A DNA stretch of 64,000 nt from JAAURS01 sp044923475. Its GTDB lineage: Bacteria; Cyanobacteriota; Cyanobacteriia; Thermosynechococcales; Thermosynechococcaceae. This document shows positions 25,802 to 34,823 of this stretch, piece by piece. How positions within the stretch are numbered: the stretch's first letter is position 1; each line of letters starts with the position of its first letter. The DNA is taken from assembly GCF_044923475.1 (NCBI RefSeq), contig NZ_CP137338.1, forward strand, positions 2,046,001 to 2,110,000, written 5' to 3'. A program made the position numbers and the translations under genes. The notes beneath the pieces were generated by a model, which ran no database searches, was not told the DNA's origin, and was given only the letters and a program-made list of their open reading frames with translations.

Positions 25802-26692
25802 CTACAGAGCTTTCAATTTGCGAAATTCCCGGACGACTTTTTTGACATCCTGTTTCTGGCTATCCACCCGATCGTTCAGCTGCTGCATTTCAGCTTCAGA
25901 AATGCGATCGCCCAAGTTTGCTAACGCCTGGCGCAGGGCCGGATATTTTTGCAGGGTTTGCTGCCGCACCACAGGGGCCGCTTGGTAGGGCGGAAAGTAG
26001 CGTTTATTGTCCTTGAGGATGACGAGATCTAACCGCGACAGGACGCCATCGGTGGAATTGCCCGCAACCATGTCCACCTGCTTCGCCGTCAGGGCGCGAT
26101 AGATTAACCCCAAATCCATCGTGCGGGGCGGTCCCGAAAATTTGAGTCCGTAGACTTTGGCCAAGCCAGGAAAACCATCGGCCCGTTGCGCAAATTCGTA
26201 GCCGAAGCCTGCCGTCCACTGGGGCGCGTGCTGGGCTGCATCGGAAAGGGTCTTGAGCTTCAGTCGCCGCGCATCTTCTCCCCGCACGACCATGGCGAAG
26301 GTATTGTTGAACCCAAACGGCTCGGTCCACTCCAAGTTAAAGCGCTGCCGATAGGCTTGCTGCGTTTCTCGGTATACGCGCGGCGGATCGTTTTGGGGCG
26401 GACGTTTGAGGATGGCGCTGTAGGCGGTTCCGGTATATTCCGGGTAAAGATCGAGTTCGCCGGACAGGAGACCTTGATGACAAACGAAAGTGCCGCCCAG
26501 ATTGAGACGCCGCTCGACTTTAAGGTCGGTTTTGGCTTCAATGTGCTGGGCCATCAGCTCCGCTAAAATCAACTGCTCGGTAAAATTTTTGGAGCCAATG
26601 ACGATCTTTTTCTCTAGGGTACTGCTGCAACTGGCGAGCAATATCCAGATCGAAAGCATTGAAAGGCGCTGGCAAATCAATCTTATGTTCAC
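25802..26692 (-). CDS. Osmoprotectant/betaine ABC transporter substrate-binding lipoprotein (OpuC/ProX-like)
   Basis: 296 aa. The N-terminus is a lipoprotein signal ending LLASCSS (lipobox Cys about residue 22), so the protein is membrane-anchored. The mature domain begins KKIVIGSKNFTEQLILAELM, the hallmark of quaternary-amine binding proteins, with LDLYPEYTGTA and VAGNSTDGVLSRLDLV. GTG 26692 start, overlapping the stop of the permease gene by 4 bases. It is the third gene of an ATPase-permease-binding-protein operon importing glycine betaine, choline or similar. Confidence 0.9.
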   Translation of the reverse strand: MNIRLICQRLSMLSIWILLASCSSTLEKKIVIGSKNFTEQLILAELMAQHIEAKTDLKVERRLNLGGTFVCHQGLLSGELDLYPEYTGTAYSAILKRPPQNDPPRVYRETQQAYRQRFNLEWTEPFGFNNTFAMVVRGEDARRLKLKTLSDAAQHAPQWTAGFGYEFAQRADGFPGLAKVYGLKFSGPPRTMDLGLIYRALTAKQVDMVAGNSTDGVLSRLDLVILKDNKRYFPPYQAAPVVRQQTLQKYPALRQALANLGDRISEAEMQQLNDRVDSQKQDVKKVVREFRKLKAL

Positions 26693-27324
26693 GATCGCGG
26701 TCCTATCCGTAACGCACGTTCTAACCAGGCGAGGGCGGAGTCGGCGGCGATCGCCATGACTGCTGCTGGCACGGCTCCCGCTAAAAGCAGTTGACGATCT
26801 ACCACGGCCACACCCCTAAAAATAAAGACGCCTAGCCCCCCTGCTCCAATCGCCGCCGCAATGGTGGCAACGCCCACTGCAATGACAGTCGCGGTCCGAA
26901 TTCCCCCTAACATCACGCTCAACGCCAGCGGCAGTTCTACCTGGATTAAAAGCTGCCAGTCCGTCATTCCCATCCCGCGTCCCGCTTCGCGGACCGCAGC
27001 GTCAACCCCCGCAATGCCGAGGTAGGTATTCTGAATGATGGGCAGCAGCGCGTAGAGCGTGAGGGCCAAAATTGCGGTGCGGGTCCCAATCCCACCCAGC
27101 AGCGGCAGCGGAATCAGCAGGCCAAACAGCGCCAGACTGGGGATGGTTTGGACCACGTTTGCAAATCCCAGAACCCCGGCCCTGAGGTAGGGTTTGCGGG
27201 TAATTAGGATCCCTAAAGGAACCCCCATTAGGATGGCAACCCCCGTTGAAATAGCAACTAGGACGAGGTGTTCTCCAGTATGTTGGAGCATTTCAGCACC
27301 ATACTGCATCCAGAAATCAGTCAT
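26689..27324 (-). CDS. Osmoprotectant ABC transporter permease (OpuB/ProW-like)
   Basis: 211 aa with five hydrophobic helices and the BPD_transp_1 EAA loop VREAGRGMGMTDWQLLIQVE followed by LPLALSVMLGG. ATG 27324; it overlaps the ATPase gene by 8 bases upstream and the binding-protein gene by 4 bases downstream, so the three are translationally coupled. Only one permease gene is present, where some systems have two; it would homodimerise. Confidence 0.92.
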   Translation of the reverse strand: MTDFWMQYGAEMLQHTGEHLVLVAISTGVAILMGVPLGILITRKPYLRAGVLGFANVVQTIPSLALFGLLIPLPLLGGIGTRTAILALTLYALLPIIQNTYLGIAGVDAAVREAGRGMGMTDWQLLIQVELPLALSVMLGGIRTATVIAVGVATIAAAIGAGGLGVFIFRGVAVVDRQLLLAGAVPAAVMAIAADSALAWLERALRIGPRS

Positions 27325-28096
27325 GGTGCTGTTTCTCCCGTTGCAGAGACCCGCGCAGATCGGCTGCGTGGTGAAAGCCCTTTAAAAAAGCTTGAGTCTC
27401 AGAACTGGCCGAGGCCAGAAAGCCCGCTGGAGTGGTGAGGCTCAGCAGTTCCCCAGACTGCATGAGTCCTACCTGCGTGCCCAGCAACAGGGCCTCTTGG
27501 ACGTCATGGGTCACAAACACGATCGTTTTGCGCAAGCGTTGCTGGAGCAGCAAAAATTCTTGCTGCAGTTCCAGGCGCGTGATTGGGTCTAACGCGCCAA
27601 AGGGTTCGTCCATGAGTAAGAAGGGCGGATCGGCGGCAAGCGCGCGGGCGACGCCGACTCGCTGTCGCTGTCCGCCGGAGAGTTGGTGCGGATACCGCCG
27701 GGCAAACTGAGTGGGGTTGAGTCCTACCATTTCCAACAGTTCGTAAACCCTAGACTGAATTCGCCCCGCTGCCCAGCCCAGCAGCGATGGCACCAGCCCG
27801 ATGTTCCGCGCCACGGTGAAGTGGGGAAAAAGCCCCACGTCCTGAATGACATAGCCCATTTGTCGCCTCAACTGAATGAGATCCCATTGCGTCGTGGGTC
27901 GTTCCGCAACCCGGACTTCTCCTGATGTGGGCAGGATGAGACCATTGACGAGCTTCAGCGTGGTCGTTTTGCCGCAGCCGCTTCGCCCCAGAAGCACGAG
28001 CGTATCTCCCGGCTGCACGGTAAAGCTGAGTCGAGCGACCAAATCGCGATCGTTTAGGGTGTGGGCAACTTCGCGAAATTCAATGGCGTTGTTCAT
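27317..28096 (-). CDS. Osmoprotectant ABC transporter ATPase (OpuA/ProV-like)
   Basis: 259 aa. Walker A GRSGCGKTT, Q-loop VIQDVGLFPH, signature LSGGQRQRVGVARAL and Walker B LLMDEPFGALDPITR are intact, with the switch His in VTHD. There are no C-terminal CBS domains, unlike many ProV/OpuA proteins, so ionic-strength sensing by CBS is not expected. ATG 28096. It is the first gene of the operon and divergent from tlyA, with 8 bp between the starts. Confidence 0.93.
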   Translation of the reverse strand: MNNAIEFREVAHTLNDRDLVARLSFTVQPGDTLVLLGRSGCGKTTTLKLVNGLILPTSGEVRVAERPTTQWDLIQLRRQMGYVIQDVGLFPHFTVARNIGLVPSLLGWAAGRIQSRVYELLEMVGLNPTQFARRYPHQLSGGQRQRVGVARALAADPPFLLMDEPFGALDPITRLELQQEFLLLQQRLRKTIVFVTHDVQEALLLGTQVGLMQSGELLSLTTPAGFLASASSETQAFLKGFHHAADLRGSLQREKQHHD

Positions 28097-28104
28097 GCGC
28101 GCAA

Positions 28105-28989
28105 ATGGCAGGTGCGAGAATGGCTAAGGCATCGATTTTAATTGGAATCCCCTTGGCTAAACAACGACTCGATCTTTTATTGGTAGAACGAGAGTTCTGC
28201 GACTCTCGGCAGCAGGCGCAGCGGCTGATCCGGGCGGGGGACGTGCAGGTCAACCGACAGGTCGTCGACAAGCCCGGTACGGACATCCCCATCGATGCCG
28301 AGATTTTGCTCAAAGCGCGATCGCCCTATGTCTCTCGTGGCGGTGAAAAGATGGCCAAAGCGCTAGAAACCTTTTCCATTGCGGTGGAGGACCGCGTTTG
28401 TCTGGATGGGGGCATCTCTACGGGCGGCTTTACGGACTGTCTCCTCCAAAAGGGAGCGCGGCAAGTTTACGGCGTAGACGTAGGCTACGGCCAAGTGGCC
28501 TGGGCGCTGCGCACCGATCCGAGAGTCATTCTAAAAGAACGCACGAATTTACGGAATCTTTTGCCCGAGCAGCTCTATCCGCCCGACGCGCAACGGCCAG
28601 ACCTCGGAGTCGCGGATGTATCGTTTATTTCCCTGACGAAGGTATTGCCCGCTTTATGGGCGTTATTGCAACCCCCTCGGGAGGCAATATTGCTGGTGAA
28701 GCCGCAGTTTGAGGTGGGCAAAGAACGAGTCGGCAAAGGAGTGGTGCGAGATCCGAAGGATCGGGCAGGGGCGATCGCCGCAGTCTTAGAAGCTGCGTTG
28801 GGGCTGGGGTGGCGGTATAGGGGGCTGACTTGGTCCCCCCTGCTCGGACCGGCTGGCAATATCGAGTTTTTACTGTGGCTGGGGATGGAGAGCGAAACCT
28901 TACCCCCAGACTTGAGCGAGATCTTAAAGTTGACTCAAAGCGCTCAAACGCAACTTCAGATAGGGGTGGACTCAGGCACGAACCATTAA
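28105..28989 (+). CDS. tlyA: TlyA-family rRNA 2'-O-methyltransferase
   Basis: 294 aa. An N-terminal S4 RNA-binding domain (about 17-75: KQRLDLLLVEREF ... QAQRLIRAGDVQVN) joins an FtsJ-like methyltransferase with the SAM motif DGGISTGGFTDCLLQ and VADVSFISL, then LVKPQFEVGK. Characterised members methylate cytidine 2'-OH in 16S and 23S rRNA. ATG 28105; ATG 28120 is an alternative. Its start is only 8 bp from the divergent ATPase gene. The 3' end overlaps the convergent methyltransferase gene by 18 bp. Confidence 0.92.
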   Translation: MAGARMAKASILIGIPLAKQRLDLLLVEREFCDSRQQAQRLIRAGDVQVNRQVVDKPGTDIPIDAEILLKARSPYVSRGGEKMAKALETFSIAVEDRVCLDGGISTGGFTDCLLQKGARQVYGVDVGYGQVAWALRTDPRVILKERTNLRNLLPEQLYPPDAQRPDLGVADVSFISLTKVLPALWALLQPPREAILLVKPQFEVGKERVGKGVVRDPKDRAGAIAAVLEAALGLGWRYRGLTWSPLLGPAGNIEFLLWLGMESETLPPDLSEILKLTQSAQTQLQIGVDSGTNH

Positions 28990-30105
28990 AAACTGACCGT
29001 TGCCGTTGATGTCGCCATCGCAGCTGGCAAAGTTAGAGACGAACCAGATCAAGTAAAACCGCCAGATCCGACGAAATTTGCCATAGTCCATGCCGTAGTC
29101 CAGTCCCTTAACGAGGGACTGACTGTCGTCAAAGTTTTTGAGCCAAGTTGCAAACGTCGTCGAGTAGTTGAATCCGTTGAGATACCATCGCTGGACGGTT
29201 TTGAGGTCTTTATTATGGCTGGGAACCGCATCGAAATTCCAGTAGCGCCCGTGGGGAAAAATGTAGCGATGGGTAAAAACGCTGGAGATATTGTTTGGCG
29301 TCCGCACCGTAATAATGTGAATGAAGACCTTTCCCCGATCTTTGAGAAAAGATGCTAGCTTCTGAAAGGACTGGGTTAAGTTACCAACGTGGCAGAAAAC
29401 GCCAATCGACACGATTTTGTCGAACTTCTCCTCAAAGAAGGCGTCGTTTAGGTCCCCTTCGTGGAGGGTAAATCGTCCAGAACTCAAATAGCTGGATGGG
29501 TCTTGCATTTTGCCGCGCATGTAATTGCACTGCTCGCGACTCAAATTCAGCCCGGTGAATGTGACGTTGGGGAACTTAGACAATATGTAATTGGCAACGC
29601 AGCCCCAACCGCACCCAAAGTCGAGGATTCGATCGCCATCTTGAATATCTAATTTTTCGATTATATCGTCGAGCATGTGCATCTGGGATTGCTCGAGATC
29701 GACCGCTCCTTTTTCCCACAGCCCCATGCTGTATTTGGGATAAATGACGGGATAGTCCCCTAGCATTACATTCAACATTTCCTGAGGCAGATCGTACTGG
29801 ATTTTCATTAAATCCCGCGACCCTTCAGCTAAATGCTCTGTTTCTTTGAGCACCCATTCGTAGGGGGCAAGCAGGGATGGAAAGTGCTTAAAAAACACGG
29901 GCATGCAGGTGTCAAAGAGCGATCGCAAGACCGCATCCGGGACCTCTAGTCCGTTAATGTAAGCCTCGGCGACCGACATCTGGACGGCATTTACGACCTT
30001 GACAGCGCCCCTCGTCGCGCGGTAGGCCAGTGGACTTTTACGATTGATGTCTCCGATTGCTGGGATATATCTTTGAATCTCTTTCTCAATTAAGCTAGAA
30101 GTCAT
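28972..30105 (-). CDS. Cyclopropane-fatty-acid-synthase-like SAM methyltransferase
   Basis: 377 aa from ATG 30105, which has AGGAG 8 bases upstream; a GTG 45 bases further up lacks such a site. The C-terminal two thirds resemble CFA synthase and coclaurine-N-methyltransferase-type enzymes: ILDFGCGWGCVANYIL (SAM loop), GLNLSREQCNYM, and VSIGVFCHVG. In CFA synthases the last motif is normally FEHVG, whose Glu holds the catalytic bicarbonate; here it is Cys. So it may methylate a lipid or amine without making cyclopropane rings. Divergent from a fatty acid desaturase gene (130 bp), suggesting coordinated lipid modification. Confidence 0.8.
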   Translation of the reverse strand: MTSSLIEKEIQRYIPAIGDINRKSPLAYRATRGAVKVVNAVQMSVAEAYINGLEVPDAVLRSLFDTCMPVFFKHFPSLLAPYEWVLKETEHLAEGSRDLMKIQYDLPQEMLNVMLGDYPVIYPKYSMGLWEKGAVDLEQSQMHMLDDIIEKLDIQDGDRILDFGCGWGCVANYILSKFPNVTFTGLNLSREQCNYMRGKMQDPSSYLSSGRFTLHEGDLNDAFFEEKFDKIVSIGVFCHVGNLTQSFQKLASFLKDRGKVFIHIITVRTPNNISSVFTHRYIFPHGRYWNFDAVPSHNKDLKTVQRWYLNGFNYSTTFATWLKNFDDSQSLVKGLDYGMDYGKFRRIWRFYLIWFVSNFASCDGDINGNGQFLMVRA

Positions 30106-30235
30106 AAATAAACTCCTGATTTTCTTGAAAAGACGTGAAATCCGTTGCACGATCGAGCGTGAAATCAGCTTAGGCTGTCTTTAATAAGAATTAAAAGCTG
30201 GCGCAATATTTCCCTATAACTATTTACAGAAAAAC

Positions 30236-31363
30236 ATGAATCCCGTGCCAAATTTAGAATTAAAAGTAAGTTCGGATACAATTCAGGCGGATGTTCTAAT
30301 TTCTCAAGCAGAATATGTCAAAAAACTGCGACCTTTACTGCCGGACGATGCGTTTTTGCCGGACCTGAGTAAGGGTTGGATTCTGGCGATCAATTTGGCG
30401 ATCTTAGGCTTAGGCTGGGCGATCGCCGCCGACCTCGATCGGTGGCACTGGTATTGGTTGTGGCTGTATCTGCCGCTTGCTGCTGCGATGGGCAACAGCA
30501 TCATCGTGCTGTTATTTAGCTGTCACGACCTCATGCACGGCAGTGCCGCAAGGCATTCGCGCGCATTTCGTTTGATGAGCTTTTTGGGACTATCGATGTT
30601 CTGGATGCCGCCAACCCTATGGCGGGCGGTGCACAACCGCGAACATCACCGCAATACCAATTCCGCCCTCGACCCAGACCGCAACTACCTCTACCAGCAA
30701 CCCAAAACCTGGGGCAAATGGATTCAAGATTGTTTTGTCCCTTCTGTGGAGGTCAATCCAGTTTGGCTGACCGTGGGAATGGCCCATGCTTGGGGCATCC
30801 ATACCTTTCGGAACGCGACTTCGGTGCTATTGTTCAATACGGGTCTGGTCCGCTACGTACCCGCAGCCTTTAAGGTCAGCCGCCGAGAGCGGTGGGCGAT
30901 CGCCATCGAGCTGACCCTCATTTCTGCCATCCACCTCGGCATCCTCAGCTACTTGCAGTTCGACCCGATCGCATTGGTGTTGAGCTATTTCGTGCCCCTC
31001 TGGATAGGCTATGCCGGGGTCATGTTTTATATCTACACCAACCACATGCTGTCGCCCATGACCGCTATCAACGATCCGTTGATAAATAGCGTTTCGCTGC
31101 GGGTTCCCAAGCTGCTCGACTTACTGCATTTCAACTTCTCGTACCATACAGAGCACCATATCTTTCCAGGCATGAACTCCGACTATTACCCAGTCGTGCA
31201 AGCCCTCCTCTTACTGCACTACCCCAAACGCTTTCACCTCCTGCCCTTCCGCCGTGCGTGGCAAACCATGCTAGATACGCCACGGCACTACCGAGACGAT
31301 CGCACCTTTACTACGCGGTCTGGGGAAAGAACGGTGCCTTGCCCTGTCCCGAATCAGATGTAG
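30236..31363 (+). CDS. Membrane fatty acid desaturase family protein
   Basis: 375-aa di-iron membrane enzyme. Three histidine boxes are present: HDLMH, HNREHH and HTEHHIFPG, with hydrophobic segments near residues 46-66, 72-95, 195-215 and 240-275. The box pattern fits acyl-lipid desaturases and related hydroxylases; regiospecificity cannot be read. ATG 30236. Divergent from the CFA-synthase-like gene. Confidence 0.85.
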   Translation: MNPVPNLELKVSSDTIQADVLISQAEYVKKLRPLLPDDAFLPDLSKGWILAINLAILGLGWAIAADLDRWHWYWLWLYLPLAAAMGNSIIVLLFSCHDLMHGSAARHSRAFRLMSFLGLSMFWMPPTLWRAVHNREHHRNTNSALDPDRNYLYQQPKTWGKWIQDCFVPSVEVNPVWLTVGMAHAWGIHTFRNATSVLLFNTGLVRYVPAAFKVSRRERWAIAIELTLISAIHLGILSYLQFDPIALVLSYFVPLWIGYAGVMFYIYTNHMLSPMTAINDPLINSVSLRVPKLLDLLHFNFSYHTEHHIFPGMNSDYYPVVQALLLLHYPKRFHLLPFRRAWQTMLDTPRHYRDDRTFTTRSGERTVPCPVPNQM

Positions 31364-31404
31364 GTTTTTCTAGAAACGGCAGCTACTCGGTCGATCGGAC
31401 TCGA

Positions 31405-32712
31405 TTAGTTGGAAGGAAGCGGCTTAGGGGGCTGGGCCGACTGCAAATTCATCTTCTGGCTGGCCAAGATTTTTTGGTTCAGGACCTCCAACGCTTTGGC
31501 ATACTGGGGGTCTTTGGGAGTACCGATCGTCTCTTTCGTCAAAGCTTTCTTCTGCGCTTCCGTCAGCTTAACGACGTAGTCTGGCTCGATACCCTTCTTG
31601 TTAATATCGCGACCATTTGGGGTGAAATATTTAGCGATGGTGACTGCCATCCCCGAACCGTCTCCCAAAGGGTGCACCGACTGAACCAACCCTTTCCCAA
31701 AGGTCCTTTCGCCCACTAAAACCGCTCGTTTGTTGTCTTGAAGGGCACCCGCTAGAATTTCGCTAGCGCTGGCAGAACCGCCATCGACGAGTACGACCAA
31801 AGGCTTATCGCTCAAACTTCCTCGTCCCGCCGACAATCGTTCGGTTTCGCCCCGGCGATCGACGGTAGATACAATGGTGCCATCGTTCATCCACATCCGC
31901 GCGACTTCTGCCCCAGAATAAAGCAGGCCGCCCGGATCCATCCGCAGGTCCAAAATAAAACCCGCTACGTTTTTCTGGGTCAGATCTCGAATGGCGGCTT
32001 TCATTTCAGGGGGCGCATTGCCACTAAATTGCGAGAGACGAATGTAGCCAATTCCTCCCATCGGACCTTTCTGATAGCTGTGGCGGACGGAGTGGAGTTC
32101 GATCCGCTCGCGCCTTACCTTAAATGTTTGGATTTTCTTACCTCGGCCTAGGGTAAGCGTGACCTCGGTATTCACCGGCCCGCGAATTAAGCTCACGACT
32201 TGATTGATATCCATGCCTTTGGTAGATTTGTTGCCCACCTTAAGCACGACATCTTGCGCTAAAATACCCGCCTTGGCAGCCGGACTGCCTTCGATCGGAG
32301 AGATCACCTTGATCTCTTTGGTCTTCTCGTCTTGAGCGATTTGAATGCCCACCCCGGTCAGTTCGCCAGACGTGTCGATCTGCATGCTCTTAAACTGCTC
32401 GGGATCCATGAAGCGAGTATAGGGATCTCCCAGCTTTTCCAGCATGGTTCGAATGGCAGCGTAGGCTTCTTTAGATGACGCGTAGTTTTTGCTCAAAAAC
32501 TGGCTGCGAACCGCGCGCCAGTCCTTGCCGTTGAAGGTACCGTCTACATACTCGCGATCGATGATTTGCCAGACTTCATCGACGGTTTCTTTGGGGCTGG
32601 GTTTGAAGAGCGCCCAGCTTTTAGAGAGGTGCAGACCCGCACCCGTTGTCAAAACTCCTGCGCTGACTAAGGCCGTAACACCTAATGCAAAGCTGCGCTT
32701 CGATAAGACCAT
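31405..32712 (-). CDS. C-terminal processing peptidase (S41 family)
   Basis: 435 aa with an N-terminal signal or anchor (about 8-30). A PDZ domain (about 105-190: GVGIQIAQDEKTKEIKVISP) precedes the S41 protease core: GYIRLSQF, DLRMDPGGLL, catalytic Ser in DGGSASASE and catalytic Lys in RTFGKGLVQ. Cyanobacteria have several Ctp proteases; the one called CtpA matures the D1 protein of photosystem II, but I cannot tell which paralogue this is. ATG 32712. Confidence 0.92.
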   Translation of the reverse strand: MVLSKRSFALGVTALVSAGVLTTGAGLHLSKSWALFKPSPKETVDEVWQIIDREYVDGTFNGKDWRAVRSQFLSKNYASSKEAYAAIRTMLEKLGDPYTRFMDPEQFKSMQIDTSGELTGVGIQIAQDEKTKEIKVISPIEGSPAAKAGILAQDVVLKVGNKSTKGMDINQVVSLIRGPVNTEVTLTLGRGKKIQTFKVRRERIELHSVRHSYQKGPMGGIGYIRLSQFSGNAPPEMKAAIRDLTQKNVAGFILDLRMDPGGLLYSGAEVARMWMNDGTIVSTVDRRGETERLSAGRGSLSDKPLVVLVDGGSASASEILAGALQDNKRAVLVGERTFGKGLVQSVHPLGDGSGMAVTIAKYFTPNGRDINKKGIEPDYVVKLTEAQKKALTKETIGTPKDPQYAKALEVLNQKILASQKMNLQSAQPPKPLPSN

Positions 32713-32828
32713 TGGCTACTGCACCCGATTCTTGTGAGGTACGCTCACTTTAACACAAGGCCTTAGCCCTTGACATTGGTGAATTTCCTGATGCAATTGA
32801 CGCGAAAAACTTAGGGTCAACCGCAACG

Positions 32829-34634
32829 CTAGGGCGGCGAGGGTTGCGCTTGGGGTTCGGGTTGGGGGGCCTGTTGCCAAACCTGGATCTGCTGCTGGGC
32901 GGCACCGTAGGCGGGAGCGGCAATGGGAATTTGCTGGGCGATCGCGATGGCGCTTTCGAGGTCGTAGTTGGCTTTGCTGGCGGCAAGTTCTAGCATGCGA
33001 TCGCCCCAGGCCGCAATTGACTGCTGGGCTTCGGCATGAAGGGACGAGCGGGCTGAAATTTGACTTGCGGTTTCGATGGCGGAGGCCAGGGCGGCGGGGG
33101 TGCTTTTTTGGGCCATTCGCTCCGCTTCTTGCAGGAGGGTGCGCGTTTCTCGTTCGGTCGGGCCTGCGGTCGAGGGAGGTTCGCCCGATTGAGCCGTCTT
33201 AAACGTATCTCCATAGGTATCTCGATCGCTGTCTCGATAAGTGCTGCGACCGAGCTGATTCGACCAGTCTTTGATGCGGCTTTGGGCCTCTGCGTAGAGC
33301 GGGGTTCCCGAACCGATTTGTTGGGCCTTGCGAATCGCGGCTTGCAGGGAAGCTGAGTCTCCTCTCATGGATAGCTCGTCGGCACTGTCTAGAATGGGCT
33401 GGTCTAGCTGATTGCTGAGGCTGATACTCCACTGCTCGATCTCTTGCTGAGCGATTTTCCATTGCGTACTGTCGGACGGGATTTGGCGGGCCTGCTCGAT
33501 CGCCATCGTTAAGGACGGGGCGGTTCCGTCTGCGACTTTAGCCCTTGCTTCTTCTAAAAGCCGGACGTAGAACTTATCTGCACTCCATTTTTGGATGTAT
33601 TCCTGCGCTTTTAAGTAAAGCGGTCGCTGCGGGCTCAATTTCTTAAGTTCGGCGATCGCCTTTTCGTAGCCCTCCATCGTCCCCGACCAGGTATCGGACA
33701 TGGCGTTGGCAATATCAGTCCAGTCCTGCACCTCGGGCCAAAAGCTGACCTCTTGGGGGATTTTTTCTAATGCCCTGAGGGCGGTAGTGAGATCTTGGCG
33801 ACCGAGGGCCGCTTCCGCAATGTCGACCAGGGATTGCCCGATTTTAGCGACGAGCTTCTTAATAGATTTCTTGAAAATCGTGCCTTCTGAGAGTTCTTGC
33901 ACCCAATCCAACGCTTTGGTCAAGTTATCGATGCCACCTGCTTCAAACAAGCGCTGAGCCTTTGCCAGCTTGGTTTCATCCTGTTGGGCGTCGATGATTT
34001 TTTGGTTGAGAAATTCGTATTGGGTTTGAGACCAGTAGCGATTGTCAACGGACAGCAACCCCACCATGATTCCAAAGGCTTTGCGCCAATCTTCGTCGTT
34101 GAGGGCTGCTTCGGCCTGTTTGAAGACTTTGTCGCCTTTGGCCCATACAACTTGCCAGTACTGAATTCGGGCTTTAACCTGAGCGTGGGCGGTGGTTTGG
34201 GCCGGAATTTTTTTGGCGAAGTAAATCGCCCGCTCTAACTGACCCTCGTGAAATTCTGTTTCGGCAAGGTCGAGGGCTTGTTTGGCCCAAATTTCGACCC
34301 AGCGGTCGATCAGGGGGCGTAAAGGATGGTTCTGGGGCAGAATATCGACTAAGGCGATCGCCTCGAACAGGTCTTCTAAGGTGCGCTTTTGCGCGTGTTC
34401 TTGGGCGCAGGAAATGCGCAGCGAGGCTGAAGCAAAGGGCCAGAACACGCGCTCGCATTGAGGCGGTGGCGGCTGCCGCAGCAGCAAAAAAATGCCTAAG
34501 GTGCCTGCGCCCAACGCAAATCCCGAAAGGGCAAACGCCGTTACCCACCAGCGCCGCAAAAACCGTGAAGCGAGCCGTTGCGACAGGGTAGGCGCGATTT
34601 CTGCGATCGATTCTAAGTTCCTCACCTCAGTCAT
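32829..34634 (-). CDS. Membrane-anchored helical repeat protein, unknown function
   Basis: 601 aa from ATG 34634; the longer frame would use TTG. One membrane helix lies at about 30-55 (WWVTAFALSGFALGAGTLGI), followed by a large, probably periplasmic helical region of degenerate repeats of about 40-80 residues. Each has the pattern A-x-x-x-A-x-x-I followed by Y/H-x-x-A-Q-x-x-I-x-x-W (LHAEAQQSIAAW, LYAEAQSRIKDW, AYGAAQQQIQVW, LYLKAQEYIQKW). The C-terminus is Pro/Gln-rich. The repeats resemble TPR-like scaffolds of cyanobacterial surface proteins. It lies upstream of the Ctp protease gene on the same strand. Confidence 0.75.
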   Translation of the reverse strand: MTEVRNLESIAEIAPTLSQRLASRFLRRWWVTAFALSGFALGAGTLGIFLLLRQPPPPQCERVFWPFASASLRISCAQEHAQKRTLEDLFEAIALVDILPQNHPLRPLIDRWVEIWAKQALDLAETEFHEGQLERAIYFAKKIPAQTTAHAQVKARIQYWQVVWAKGDKVFKQAEAALNDEDWRKAFGIMVGLLSVDNRYWSQTQYEFLNQKIIDAQQDETKLAKAQRLFEAGGIDNLTKALDWVQELSEGTIFKKSIKKLVAKIGQSLVDIAEAALGRQDLTTALRALEKIPQEVSFWPEVQDWTDIANAMSDTWSGTMEGYEKAIAELKKLSPQRPLYLKAQEYIQKWSADKFYVRLLEEARAKVADGTAPSLTMAIEQARQIPSDSTQWKIAQQEIEQWSISLSNQLDQPILDSADELSMRGDSASLQAAIRKAQQIGSGTPLYAEAQSRIKDWSNQLGRSTYRDSDRDTYGDTFKTAQSGEPPSTAGPTERETRTLLQEAERMAQKSTPAALASAIETASQISARSSLHAEAQQSIAAWGDRMLELAASKANYDLESAIAIAQQIPIAAPAYGAAQQQIQVWQQAPQPEPQAQPSPP

Positions 34635-34823
34635 AAGTTCGGAGACAGCTAGGGATTGACTCGTAACTCTCAATAGAGACGAGAGATGCTCAATTTTAAG
34701 ACTTTCTCTCTAAATTGGTGAAATGGGTGCGTTGCTTCCTAAGATGCTATCTCAACGCTAGCCCGCACAAGGCATGGCATGAGTAGAATAACAAAGTGCG
34801 TGCGTTAAAAAACTTTAAATTCC

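Noticed and set aside
25642..25845. 67-codon plus-strand frame between two minus-strand genes
   Set aside because: Runs into the binding-protein gene on the other strand, contains a tandem repeat and shows no domain.
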